From NCBI RefSeq assembly GCF_003574965.1, contig NZ_CP032317.1, positions 3,906,001 through 3,970,000 of the forward strand: 64,000 bases of DNA, read 5' to 3'. The notes below the pieces were generated by a model. The model was not told the DNA's origin. It ran no database searches and was given only the letters and a program-made list of their open reading frames with translations. The position numbers and the translations under genes were made by a program. The stretch is from Hymenobacter oligotrophus (GTDB lineage: Bacteria; Bacteroidota; Bacteroidia; Cytophagales; Hymenobacteraceae). Shown one piece after another: positions 40,964 through 49,738 of the stretch (position 1 is the stretch's first letter; each line of letters opens with the position of its first letter).

Positions 40964-43957
40964 CTAACCTTGCGGGTAGTACTGCTGCAACAGTTGCAAG
41001 GCCCGGGTGGCGCGCGTACGGTCGCCGATTTGCTCGGCGGCGCGGTACACGCTTTGCAGCGTGAGCAGGCTCAGCTGCATTTCCACATCAAACAGGCTGC
41101 CCTCGGGCGAGGTGCTGTAGTAGGCCAAGGCTTGTTGGGCGCGGTTGGTCATGGTATCCATGATTTCGTTGGCCTTTTGCGTTTCGCCCACTTTCACCAG
41201 CGGTACCACAAACTGCGGCACGTAGTAATCGTACGGAATGCTCTTGTCGGGCATCACCTTGAAGCAGTAATCCATTACCTCCTTGGCCTTGGCCAGGTTG
41301 CCGGCATCCACGTAGCTCTGGGTTAGGCGGTAGAACTTGTCGCGGTAGTTGGCCGGGAAGCGCAGGTTGTTTTCGTCGTAGAAGATGTCGGCGCGGTCGA
41401 GGTTGCGGAAGGCAAAGCGCTTCATCAGGATGTCGTGCATCAAATCGTTCACCACGTAGCCCTCGTTTAGGCCGCGCGGGTCGTAGTTCGGATCCTTAAG
41501 CGGCAGCACGCGGTAGGCCAAGCCCTCGAGCTGGAAGTACGGCTGCAAGCTCATGAAGTCCTGCGAGTTCACGGTCGAGGAGAAGTAAACCGGGCGCTGC
41601 CAGTTGTTGGTGGCCAGCATGTCCAGAATCACCAGGTTCTTCTTCTCGATAGCGCCCCGGCCCATATCCCATTCCATGCGCGATACCAGCTGGCCACGGC
41701 GCTCGGCCGGAATGATGCCCAGCTTTTCAACGGCAGTGGTGTCGATGGGGAGGTAGAACTTGCGCGTGGGGAACGACAGCAGCGGGCGGCCGCTTTGCGT
41801 TTGCACTTGCAGCAGCGGCGAGTTTTGCTTCACCAACTGCATAAACTCGTTCAGGTTCACCGAGGCCACCGAGGGGTTTTCCACGAACGGCAGATAATCG
41901 TTGGTGCCTTGGCGGTAGGTGGCATTATCCATCGAAATGGGCAGCGGCTGCGACTTGTAGCTGCGGCGCTTCATTTGATCGATGTACCAATCGGTGTTCA
42001 GGTAGCTGAGTACGGCCACGCGCACGTCGGTGCGCACGCCTTCCACCTCTTGGGCGTACCACAGCGGGAAGGTGTCGTTGTCGCCGTTGGTGAACAAGAT
42101 GGCGTTGGGCTGCAACGAGTTCAGTAGGTTTTTGGCCGAATCGACAGAGTTGTAGCGGTCGGAGCGGTCGTGGTCGTCCCAGCCTTGGGCTACCATCAGC
42201 ACGGGGGCCAGCAAGCCTAGGGCTACGGCTACGCCGCCGCGCAGGCTATCGGCTTTCAGCACGGCCCGTAGCAAATCGGCTAAGCCCAGCACACCCAGGC
42301 CAATCCAGATGGCAAAAGCGTAGGTGGCGCCGGTAAAGGTGTAATCACGCTCGCGCGGCTCGATGGGCGGCTGGTTGAGGTACACCACAATGGCCAAGCC
42401 CGTGAACAGGAACAGCAGGCCCACCACCAAGGCATTGCGGCCGTCGCGGCGCACGTGGAAGAGCAGACCTAGGACGCCCAGCAGCAGCGGTATGGCGAAG
42501 AAATTGTTGCGGGCTTTGCTATCGGCGATGCGCTCGGGCAGGCCGCTTTTGCCAGCTTCGGTAGGCCACAGCACGCCGGCTTGTTGCACATCGGAGTCGC
42601 GGCCTACGAAGTTCCACAGGAAATAGCGCCAGTACATGTGGCCCATTTGGTAGCGGAACAAGAAGCCGAGGTTTTGGCCCATGCTTGGCTTCGCGTCGGG
42701 CTGAATATCTACCCACTTCTGGTACTGCTGAATGTGGCCCGGGTCGGGTGAATACAGGCGGGGCAGCAGCATCTTGTCGGCATCGTCGTAGATGGTTTCC
42801 AGGCGGTGCTCGGCTACTACGTACTTATCGCCCTGGCGCACGTAGCGGGGCGCGCCCTCTTTCTGATCAATGGGCTGGGCGTTGAACTGCGGGCCGTACA
42901 GCAACGGCCGGTCGCCGTACTGCTCGCGCTTCAGGTAGCTCACAAACGAAAGCACGTCGTTGGGCGTGTTTTCGTTGATGGTGGGCAGGAACGACGAGCG
43001 GATCGGGATGATCAGGTACGAGGTGTAGCCGATCAGGATGAACACCAGGCTCAGCAGGGCCGTGTTCAGCAGGCGGTTGCCGGTGCGGAAAGAGTATCGG
43101 AAGCCAATCCACAGCAGCCCGACGAACAGAATCAGGAAGAAGATTACGCCCGAGTTGAAGAAAAGCCCAAGGGAGTTGACGAAGAATACTTCGATGCTAC
43201 CGGCAATTGACGGCAGGCCCGGGATAATGCCTACCAAAATCAGCCCCACAATGATGCTGCTGATAACGAGCGTAATCAGGCTGCCAACCCAAGTAGGCTG
43301 AGCCGTGCGGCGGAAGTAATAAATCAGACCTAGGGCCGGAATGGCCAGCAGGTTGAGCAAGTGCACGCCAATGCTGAGGCCCATTACGTAGGCAATCAGA
43401 ATCAGCCACTTATCGGAGTCGGCTTCGTCGGCGCGGTTTTCCCACTTCAGCATCAGCCATACCACCACCGCCGTGCACAACGACGACATGGCGTACACCT
43501 CGGCCTCCACGGCGTTAAACCAGAACGAATCGGAGAAGGTGAGGGCCAGCGCCCCCACTACGCCGCTGCCCAAAATAAGCAGCGTTTGGCCCGTGGTGGG
43601 CTCCAGCGTGCGGTCGTCGTGCATGCCGGGGCGGTGCATCACCAGCTTTTTGGCCAGCATGGTAATGCTCCAGAACAGGAACAGCACCGTGAACGACGAG
43701 CTAAGCGCCGACAGGGCATTGACCAACACGGCCACCTTGGTAACGTCGCCGAACGAGAGGAGCGAAAACAGGCGCCCCAACAGCAAAAAGGTGGGCGCCC
43801 CGGGCGGGTGCGGCACCAACAGCTTGTAGGAGCAGGCAATAAACTCGCCGCAGTCCCAGAAACTAGCCGTGGGCTCGAGCGTGAGCAGATAGGTAACGGT
43901 GGCAATGGCAAATACCAGCCAGCCCACCAAGTTATTCAAACGCGAGTAACGCTGCAT
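40964..43957 (-). CDS. DUF2723 (TMEM260-like) membrane glycosyltransferase-like protein
   Basis: A 997-aa protein. Ten to twelve transmembrane segments fill about residues 10-500, starting with GWLVFAIATVTYLLTLEPTASFWDCGEFIACSYKL. The acidic D/E in that loop and the HPPGAPTFLLLGRLFS motif match DUF2723, whose human homolog TMEM260 is a protein O-mannosyltransferase. The second half is soluble, and its end resembles TPR-like helices. A role in O-mannosylation of exported proteins is inferred from the family. The ATG at 43957 is preferred over an upstream one because a TACTTTTG box lies between. Confidence 0.85.
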   Translation of the reverse strand: MQRYSRLNNLVGWLVFAIATVTYLLTLEPTASFWDCGEFIACSYKLLVPHPPGAPTFLLLGRLFSLLSFGDVTKVAVLVNALSALSSSFTVLFLFWSITMLAKKLVMHRPGMHDDRTLEPTTGQTLLILGSGVVGALALTFSDSFWFNAVEAEVYAMSSLCTAVVVWLMLKWENRADEADSDKWLILIAYVMGLSIGVHLLNLLAIPALGLIYYFRRTAQPTWVGSLITLVISSIIVGLILVGIIPGLPSIAGSIEVFFVNSLGLFFNSGVIFFLILFVGLLWIGFRYSFRTGNRLLNTALLSLVFILIGYTSYLIIPIRSSFLPTINENTPNDVLSFVSYLKREQYGDRPLLYGPQFNAQPIDQKEGAPRYVRQGDKYVVAEHRLETIYDDADKMLLPRLYSPDPGHIQQYQKWVDIQPDAKPSMGQNLGFLFRYQMGHMYWRYFLWNFVGRDSDVQQAGVLWPTEAGKSGLPERIADSKARNNFFAIPLLLGVLGLLFHVRRDGRNALVVGLLFLFTGLAIVVYLNQPPIEPRERDYTFTGATYAFAIWIGLGVLGLADLLRAVLKADSLRGGVAVALGLLAPVLMVAQGWDDHDRSDRYNSVDSAKNLLNSLQPNAILFTNGDNDTFPLWYAQEVEGVRTDVRVAVLSYLNTDWYIDQMKRRSYKSQPLPISMDNATYRQGTNDYLPFVENPSVASVNLNEFMQLVKQNSPLLQVQTQSGRPLLSFPTRKFYLPIDTTAVEKLGIIPAERRGQLVSRMEWDMGRGAIEKKNLVILDMLATNNWQRPVYFSSTVNSQDFMSLQPYFQLEGLAYRVLPLKDPNYDPRGLNEGYVVNDLMHDILMKRFAFRNLDRADIFYDENNLRFPANYRDKFYRLTQSYVDAGNLAKAKEVMDYCFKVMPDKSIPYDYYVPQFVVPLVKVGETQKANEIMDTMTNRAQQALAYYSTSPEGSLFDVEMQLSLLTLQSVYRAAEQIGDRTRATRALQLLQQYYPQG

Positions 43958-43977
43958 AGAGGGTTGTTCAGGAAGGC

Positions 43978-43985
43978 CAAAAGTA
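43978..43985 (-). promoter_or_regulatory. Putative -7 box TACTTTTG for the DUF2723 gene
   Basis: Exact TAnnTTTG match on the minus strand, 20 bases upstream of the ATG at 43957. It would exclude the in-frame ATG further upstream. Confidence 0.5.
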
Positions 43986-44037
43986 GGCATAAAAGCGGCA
44001 CGTGCCCAGGTGCCTATGCGCAACGACCCCTAGGCGC

Positions 44038-44071
44038 AAAAAAAGCCGCCGCTCTTGGGTAAGAACGGCGG
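44038..44071 (-). terminator. Terminator after the lone sorting-domain gene
   Basis: A CCGCCG/CGGCGG hairpin with an inner CTT/AAG pair, then T7 on the minus strand, 31 bases after the stop at 44102. Confidence 0.8.
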
Positions 44072-44101
44072 TCCGCGGCGGAGCTTGTACGAGGCAAGCA
44101 G

Positions 44102-44491
44102 TTAATTCTGCAACGTCAGGCGCTTGGTAGCTACTACTTGCTCATCCATCAGCAGCGAGCAGAAGTAAATGCCGCCCGGCAGCGTCGATAAATCGATGAG
44201 CTGGCCCTGCACGGCCGTTTCGGAGCGAAGCTGTACCGAGCGCACTTCGCGGCCAATAATGTTGCTGATGCGCAGGCGGTACGCTTTGCCCGGTTTGCTT
44301 TCGTTGAAAGCGATGGTGGCCTGCCCGCCCCGCACCGGGTTGGGGTACACCGTGAGCGGGGCCGCGTTTGCTACCGGCTCCTGCGGGCCTTGCGCTCGGC
44401 TGCGGGCACCTAGGCGCAGGTGCGTGGCCGTGGCAACCAACTGCGTGAGCAGCAGCGCGGTGAATACCAGGATGTATGTAAAAATTTTCAT
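44102..44491 (-). CDS. Short protein that is signal peptide plus T9SS sorting domain only
   Basis: A 129-aa protein. Residues 1-22 are a signal peptide (TYILVFTALLLTQLVATA) and after a short Arg/Gly linker the remainder from about residue 47 (TVYPNPVRGGQATIAFNES) to the end (GGIYFCSLLMDEQVVATKRL) is a type A C-terminal sorting domain. There is no cargo domain between. Such lone CTD proteins could be degenerate substrates, competitors of the export machine or surface peptides. It has its own terminator. Its start region overlaps no other gene, and expression is likely because the frame is intact. Confidence 0.8.
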   Translation of the reverse strand: MKIFTYILVFTALLLTQLVATATHLRLGARSRAQGPQEPVANAAPLTVYPNPVRGGQATIAFNESKPGKAYRLRISNIIGREVRSVQLRSETAVQGQLIDLSTLPGGIYFCSLLMDEQVVATKRLTLQN

Positions 44492-44659
44492 CGGAGTTGG
44501 AGCAGGTAAGGTACTGTATGGTACAGCAGTGTGTTGATAAATAGACGGTTAGTTGCCTGGCAAGGTTGCTCAGCTCAACCGCTCTATTTCACTATGGCAA
44601 GCGCCGTGCCGCTAATTCGACCTAGGCAACTTGCTGCTTTCTCAGACAAGCAACCCGGC

Positions 44660-45448
44660 CTAAAGTTTAACCGCGTTCGGCAGCACGTGCTTTATCTCCT
44701 GCAGGCCAAACTGCCGGTGCTGCCCGTTGCTTAGCTCCAGCACCAGCTGTCCGGTTTCGGTTACGTCGGCAATGCGGCCCTGCAGCGGTTGGCCGGCTAC
44801 CTCAAAGGCGTGCCACTCGCCATCGTGGCGGTACAGCACGCGCAGGTAATCGGCGCGCAAGGCTTGGTACTGGCCGGCGCGCAGCTGCAGGTAGCGGCGC
44901 TCTAGGTGCTCGAGCAGGCGCGTGGCCAACGGACCTAGGGCATAGGCGCGCCCAGTGAGCAGCCCGAGCGACGTGGCCGTGGGCACGCCGAAGCCGGTCT
45001 GGTTAATGTTCAATCCAATTCCGACTATACTAAAATGAATTTGTGCGCCGCTAAGTGTGTTCTCGATCAGAATGCCGCCCAGCTTCTGATCTTGGTAAAA
45101 CAAATCGTTGGGCCATTTTAGCCGCAGGGCGGGGTCGGGGCCGAGCAAGCCGGCGGCCCAATCGTGCACTCCCAACGCTACGGCAAGGTTCAGCTGGAAC
45201 TGCGCCGCTGCTGGCAAAAACACCGGCCGCCACACCACCGATAACGTTAGGTTTTCGCCAGGCGCCGCCTCCCACTGGTTGCCCCGCTGCCCACGGCCGG
45301 CCGTTTGGCTGTTCGTTATGACGGTGCAGCCCTCGGTGGCGCGGTTTTGGCCTAGCAACTCGCGTGCTTCGGTGTTTGTGGAGCCGCATTCGGGCAACCA
45401 TATTACCTGTTGGCCCGTGAACAGGGTTTGAGGGCTGATTTGCTCCAC
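44660..45448 (-). CDS. birA: Biotin--acetyl-CoA-carboxylase ligase
   Basis: A 262-aa enzyme that attaches biotin to the carboxyl carrier protein. CGSTNTEARELL, TAGRGQRGNQWEAAPGENL (biotin/ATP loop), LRLKWPNDLFYQDQKLGGILIE and VGIGLNINQ are the catalytic motifs. The N-terminal DNA-binding domain of regulatory BirA is absent, so it is a ligase only. No ATG is present near the conserved start. GTG at 45448 gives the family length and lies just downstream of a -7 box, so it is chosen. It diverges from rsfS with 42 bases between. Confidence 0.92.
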   Translation of the reverse strand: MEQISPQTLFTGQQVIWLPECGSTNTEARELLGQNRATEGCTVITNSQTAGRGQRGNQWEAAPGENLTLSVVWRPVFLPAAAQFQLNLAVALGVHDWAAGLLGPDPALRLKWPNDLFYQDQKLGGILIENTLSGAQIHFSIVGIGLNINQTGFGVPTATSLGLLTGRAYALGPLATRLLEHLERRYLQLRAGQYQALRADYLRVLYRHDGEWHAFEVAGQPLQGRIADVTETGQLVLELSNGQHRQFGLQEIKHVLPNAVKL

Positions 45449-45472
45449 CTGATTTTTCCTACTTTGTGTTGA

Positions 45473-45480
45473 CAAACCTA
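45473..45480 (-). promoter_or_regulatory. Putative -7 box TAGGTTTG for the biotin ligase
   Basis: Exact TAnnTTTG match on the minus strand, 24 bases upstream of the GTG. It lies within the 42-base divergent spacer with rsfS. Confidence 0.45.
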
Positions 45481-45490
45481 CTTCTCTCAC

Positions 45491-45877
45491 ATGAAAATTA
45501 CCCCGGTTCGGCAGGATTCGGACAACTTGGCAGACATCATCGTGCGCGGCATGCAGGACAAAAAGGCGTCCGACATCGTTGTGCTTAATCTTAAAAATCT
45601 CAAAAACGCTGTTGCCGATTACTTCGTCATCTGCTCGGCCACTTCCGATACCCAGCTCGATGCCATTGCCCGCTCGGTGGAAGAAGAAGTAGAGAAAACC
45701 ACCGGCCAAAACCCTTGGCAGAGCGAAGGCCGCCAGAACCGCGAGTGGGTACTGCTCGACTACGTCGACGTAGTGGTGCACGTGTTCCTGCGCGACCGTC
45801 GTTCGTTCTACGCGCTCGAGGAGCTGTGGGGCGACGCCGAAATTTCGTACATCGAAGAGGAAACGGCGGTTAAGTAA
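45491..45877 (+). CDS. rsfS: Ribosome silencing factor RsfS (Iojap/YbeB)
   Basis: A 128-aa protein that binds L14 on the 50S subunit and blocks joining with 30S when nutrients are scarce. The motifs KKASDIVVLNLKNLKNAVADYFVICSATSDTQLDAIARSVEEEV and EGRQNREWVLLDYVDVVVHVFLRDRRSFYALEELW define the family. The gene precedes ftsH by 176 bases, a frequent order in Bacteroidota, together with a divergent biotin ligase. Length is standard (about 120-130 aa). Confidence 0.95.
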   Translation: MKITPVRQDSDNLADIIVRGMQDKKASDIVVLNLKNLKNAVADYFVICSATSDTQLDAIARSVEEEVEKTTGQNPWQSEGRQNREWVLLDYVDVVVHVFLRDRRSFYALEELWGDAEISYIEEETAVK

Positions 45878-45889
45878 GCCGACCGAAGC

Positions 45890-45939
45890 AGCTTTGCCGG
45901 TTTTTTCTTGCCCCTAGGTAAAGTAATGCCGGCAAAGCT
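45890..45939 (+). terminator. Inverted repeat after rsfS
   Basis: Arms AGCTTTGCCGG and CCGGCAAAGCT, 28 bases apart. The loop begins with T6, so it may be an imperfect terminator that partly separates rsfS from ftsH. Confidence 0.4.
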
Positions 45940-46053
45940 ACGTCTGCCCTGCCAACCCCTGCTGCCCCGCACATAATGCAGCCGGACCGAACAAACCCCC
46001 GGCGCGGGGTGTTCTCCTTACTGTGCTTCTTTAGTTGAAGACTTTCCTTATAC

Positions 46054-48177
46054 ATGCCAGATAACACCCCTTCTCCGAAAAAGAAAAAGCCCATGCTGCC
46101 CACGCCCGGTGCCCCGCGCCCCGGTGTGCAGCTGTGGGTGCTGCTCGGGCTGACGGTGCTCGTGTTTGGGTTTTACTACCTAAGCAAGGGCAGCTCGGCT
46201 ATCGAAATCAAGCAGCAAGAGTTCGAGCAGATGCTGCAGGCTGGCGACGTGCGCGACGTAACCCTCGTGAACGACCGCCTGGTAGAGGTAACGCTGAAGC
46301 GCGAAGCCCTGCAAAATGCCAAATACAACCAACAGCTGCGTACCCGCGGTCCGCTCGTGTCGGACCAAGGCCCGCACTACAGCTTCCGCGTAATCGACGG
46401 CAAAACCTTCAAGGAAGACTACGACAAGCTGCAGGCCACCATTCCGGCCGAGCAGCGCGTAGGCCTTGGGGTAGATACCCGCACTGGCTTTGGTGAAATA
46501 TTTACCAACTGGGCGTTCTTTATCATTCTGTTGGTGGGCTTCTGGTTCTTGATGCGCCGCATGAGCGGGGCAGCCGGACCCGGTGGCCAGATTTTCAGCA
46601 TCGGTAAGTCACGCGCGGCTTTGTTTGAAGGCGGCGACAAGGTGAAAATCACCTTTAAAGACGTAGCCGGCCTCGAGGAAGCCAAAGAAGAGGTGCAGGA
46701 AATCGTAGAGTTTCTGAAGAACCCTTCGAAGTTCACCGTGCTGGGTGGCAAAATCCCGAAAGGCGCTTTGCTGGTAGGCCCCCCCGGCACCGGCAAAACC
46801 TTGCTAGCCAAAGCCGTAGCCGGCGAGGCCGATGTGCCTTTCTTCTCGCTGTCGGGTTCCGACTTCGTGGAGATGTTTGTGGGTGTGGGCGCTGCCCGCG
46901 TGCGCGACTTGTTTAAGCAAGCCAAGGCCAAAGCTCCCTGCATCATCTTTATCGACGAGATTGACGCCATTGGCCGCAGCCGTTCGCGCGGCAACGTGCC
47001 CGGCGGCAACGACGAGCGCGAGAACACGCTGAACTCGCTGCTGGTAGAAATGGACGGTTTCGGTACCGACTCGGGGGTTATCATCCTGGCCGCTACCAAC
47101 CGCCCCGATACCCTCGACTCCGCGCTGCTGCGTCCCGGTCGCTTCGACCGTCAGATTTCCGTCGACAAACCCGACATCATCGGCCGTACCCAAATCTTTG
47201 GCGTGCACCTGAAGCCGCTGGCCTTGTCGCCCGACGTGGACGCCAAGAAGCTGGCCGCCCAAACGCCTGGCTTTGCCGGCGCCGAAATTGCCAACGTTTG
47301 CAACGAAGCCGCTCTTATTGCCGCCCGCCGCGACAAGAAGATGGTAACGATGCAGGACTTCCAAGATGCCATCGACCGCGTGATTGGTGGCCTCGAGAAG
47401 AAGAACAAGCTTATCTCGCCCGAGGAAAAGAAAATCGTAGCCTACCACGAAGCTGGCCACGCCATTGCGGGCTGGTTCCTGGAGCACGCCGATCCGTTGG
47501 TGAAGGTGAGCATTGTGCCCCGCGGTGTGGCTGCCCTAGGTTACGCGCAATACCTGCCCAAAGAGCAGTTTCTATATAACACGGAGCAGCTCACCGACGA
47601 GATGTGCATGGCCCTAGGTGGCCGCGCCGCCGAGGAGTTGGTGTTCGGCAAGATTTCAACGGGTGCTTTGTCCGACCTGGAGCGCATCACCAAGATGGCT
47701 TACAGCATCGTGACGATGTACGGCATGAACACCAAGCTGGGCAACATCTCCTTTTACGATTCGAAAGGTTCGGGTGAGTACGGCTTTACTAAGCCCTACT
47801 CCGAAGCCACGGCCCAGATGATCGATGAAGAAGTGCGCAAAATCATCGAGGATGCCTACAACCGCACCAAAAACCTGCTCACTTTGCGTCGGCGCGAGTT
47901 GGAAATAGTAGCTCGCGAACTGCTCGAAAAGGAAATCCTGCTGCAGGACGACTTGGAGCGCCTCGTAGGCAAGCGCCCGTTTGATGCGCAAACCACTTAC
48001 CAGGCCCACACCGCCGGAACCGACCGCTCCGAAACCCTGAGCGAACGGAAGCAAGAGCACCCGGTGCCCCTGAGCAACGACTTGCCCGAGCTGAACCTGC
48101 CAGGCCACACCAACGGCACGCCGGATGGGCACTCGGCCGCGGAGCCATCGGTACCAACCGGCAGCACCATTGCCTAA
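46054..48177 (+). CDS. ftsH: ATP-dependent zinc metalloprotease FtsH
   Basis: A 707-aa membrane protease that pulls unfolded and regulatory proteins from the inner membrane. Transmembrane helices lie at about 24-44 and 155-175 around a periplasmic domain. The AAA+ module has Walker A GPPGTGKT (residues 242-249), Walker [12 protein letters not shown], and the SRH arginine finger region [20 protein letters not shown]. The protease has HEAGH (His465 and His469). The C-terminal tail after about residue 650 is polar and variable. Its length fits Bacteroidota homologs (about 680-710 aa). Two terminators follow. Confidence 0.97.
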   Translation: MPDNTPSPKKKKPMLPTPGAPRPGVQLWVLLGLTVLVFGFYYLSKGSSAIEIKQQEFEQMLQAGDVRDVTLVNDRLVEVTLKREALQNAKYNQQLRTRGPLVSDQGPHYSFRVIDGKTFKEDYDKLQATIPAEQRVGLGVDTRTGFGEIFTNWAFFIILLVGFWFLMRRMSGAAGPGGQIFSIGKSRAALFEGGDKVKITFKDVAGLEEAKEEVQEIVEFLKNPSKFTVLGGKIPKGALLVGPPGTGKTLLAKAVAGEADVPFFSLSGSDFVEMFVGVGAARVRDLFKQAKAKAPCIIFIDEIDAIGRSRSRGNVPGGNDERENTLNSLLVEMDGFGTDSGVIILAATNRPDTLDSALLRPGRFDRQISVDKPDIIGRTQIFGVHLKPLALSPDVDAKKLAAQTPGFAGAEIANVCNEAALIAARRDKKMVTMQDFQDAIDRVIGGLEKKNKLISPEEKKIVAYHEAGHAIAGWFLEHADPLVKVSIVPRGVAALGYAQYLPKEQFLYNTEQLTDEMCMALGGRAAEELVFGKISTGALSDLERITKMAYSIVTMYGMNTKLGNISFYDSKGSGEYGFTKPYSEATAQMIDEEVRKIIEDAYNRTKNLLTLRRRELEIVARELLEKEILLQDDLERLVGKRPFDAQTTYQAHTAGTDRSETLSERKQEHPVPLSNDLPELNLPGHTNGTPDGHSAAEPSVPTGSTIA

Positions 48178-48210
48178 CGCTTATCGGTGGCTACCTAGGT
48201 AGCGAGCAAC

Positions 48211-48256
48211 AAAAAAGAGGAGTCGCGGCCCGTCTGGCAGCGGCTCCTCTTTTTTT
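48211..48256 (+). terminator. Intrinsic terminator after ftsH
   Basis: Arms AAAAAAGAGGAG and CTCCTCTTTTTT with an imperfect inner stem, T7 tail, 33 bases after the stop. Confidence 0.85.
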
Positions 48257-48278
48257 CGGTTGTCTCTTCATTTTAAAG

Positions 48279-48310
48279 AAAAAAACCGCAGCCAAGGGCC
48301 GCGGTTTTTT
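48279..48310. terminator. Second tandem terminator, bidirectional
   Basis: Arms AAAAAACCGC and GCGGTTTTTT around a loop of 11-12 bases, 22 bases beyond the first. It may be a back-up for ftsH or end a transcript arriving from the right. Confidence 0.7.
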
Positions 48311-48778
48311 CAACACACCTATTGCAACAACCTATACAGAAGGACAACTACTAAGTAATTGATCCTCCGGAGTATGGTACCTGAGCCGGCGCCGCGTTGC
48401 AAATCGACGCCGAGCTTTTATATTGGGTTGGTCCGGCGGTTCCGGAACACACAGTGTTCAAGCATTTGCAGCCGCTACGCTGAGCTGGCCGTTTTCGAAG
48501 TGGCCAGCTTGCCCCGGGTTATTGGGGTTTTGGCTGCCTTTCTGATACAATGTTACGGCACGCTACGAGGGAAGTAAAGGAAGAAAACGCCTTCTGTGTG
48601 ACAGGGATTTATCGTGGCTTGTTGTGCTCGTTTCGAAGGCGGCTAAATAATAAAACAGCTTGTTTGGCCAGTATTCCAGCTTTTTACCACGGTTATACTC
48701 TTGTTGCTGCCAAGAAAAGGCTTTCAATAAATGGGTGAAATGTGACAAAAGGCCCCCTAAAAAAGGTGCTAGCAGCGG
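48311..48778. other. 468-base convergent spacer, no recognised gene
   Basis: A rather AT-rich stretch between ftsH and the permease gene. No frame looks coding. It holds one copy of the spaced motif GGAAGAAA-N11-GTGAC (48579-48602) and a further TGTGACA at about 48740. A small untranslated RNA is possible but nothing proves it. Confidence 0.5.
48571..48602 (+). repeat. Copy A of a three-copy spaced motif
   Basis: AAGTAAAGGAAGAAA is followed after 11 bases by GTGAC. The 15-base left part is identical in copy B (52848-52878), and the spacing to GTGAC is the same in all three copies. Role unknown. Confidence 0.6.
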
Positions 48779-49738
48779 CTATTTATGCCCCGATCGGGTA
48801 GCTAACAGCGCGTGCAGGCAAATAATGGTAGTAGCCAAAGGCAGCGCTGCCCCCATTACTACCCACCAAGCCGCAGGCTCGAGCCGAGCCGTGGCCAGCG
48901 TGCGGCCCCAATCGGCGCGCTCGGGCGATAAGCCAACACCCAAAAACGCCAGCGTGGTTTGCAAGGCAATGCACGTGGCCAAGTTTAGCGGCAGCGCGGC
49001 CCGCAACGTGGCCCAGGCGTTGGGTAACACGTGGCGCAGCAGCACCCGCCTCGCAGTGAAACCTGCGGCGTATGCTGCCTCGATGTAGCCTTGCTGTTTT
49101 ATTTGAATTACCTGAACGCGAACCAGCCGGGCGGTAGACGGCCAGCACGTGAACGTGAGCAAACCGATAAGCCACAAGGTGGAAGGAGCGTGGACGGCCG
49201 CAAGCAGCAGCACCAGCAGTAACCGCGGCAACGAGCCCAAAAAAGTGCTAACTAATTGCAGCAGCTGATCGAGGGGTATGGCAACGGAGCGTTGGGGCAC
49301 ACGGCTGGCAGCCGCAGCCGCAAGCAAAGCCGCCGTAACCCACCCCAGAAAATGAGCTGCCGGCATCAATAAGGCTAGTAGCAGACCGGCGCCAGTTACA
49401 CCCAAAGCCAGCCTAGGTGCCCGCAGGCCCGCGTTGCCCCAAGAGCCGGCCGCTGCACCCAGCAACATGCCGCACAGCGAGGTAAGCACCGCCGCCGGTA
49501 CACTCAGCGTCAGCAGCGAATGGGTACCGGCCACCACGTCGCGGAGCACGTCGCGACCGAATGCATCGGTGCCGAGCCAGTGCTGCCCCGAGGGCGGAAG
49601 ATTGATTTGCAGCACATCAACCGGCACGGTAAGCCACTGCTCGGGCCGCAGCACGGCAAGCGCCGCTGCAACGCCCAGCAACAGCAGCCAAGCTACGGCC
49701 GCCGCACGCCCAACCCAAGCTGCCGACGCTGTGCGCAT
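48779..49738 (-). CDS. Peptide/nickel-type ABC transporter permease (DppC/OppC-like)
   Basis: A 319-aa inner membrane protein with about six hydrophobic segments. HWLGTDAFGRDVLRDVVAGTHSLL is the typical DppC opening motif, and QGYIEAAYAAGFTARRVLLRHVLPNA is the EAA loop that contacts the ATPase. LGVGLSPERADWGRTLATARLEP is the conserved end. The start (ATG 49738) shares one base with the TAA stop of the upstream permease (TAATG), so translation is coupled. It is the last gene of an operon for importing peptides or metal complexes. No ATPase genes are in the window. Confidence 0.9.
   Translation of the reverse strand: MRTASAAWVGRAAAVAWLLLLGVAAALAVLRPEQWLTVPVDVLQINLPPSGQHWLGTDAFGRDVLRDVVAGTHSLLTLSVPAAVLTSLCGMLLGAAAGSWGNAGLRAPRLALGVTGAGLLLALLMPAAHFLGWVTAALLAAAAASRVPQRSVAIPLDQLLQLVSTFLGSLPRLLLVLLLAAVHAPSTLWLIGLLTFTCWPSTARLVRVQVIQIKQQGYIEAAYAAGFTARRVLLRHVLPNAWATLRAALPLNLATCIALQTTLAFLGVGLSPERADWGRTLATARLEPAAWWVVMGAALPLATTIICLHALLATRSGHK

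Noticed and set aside
48550-48738. 62-aa plus-strand open frame in the spacer after ftsH
   Set aside because: No start signal beyond a chance GTG, no resemblance and no conservation evidence. It contains copy A of the spaced motif.
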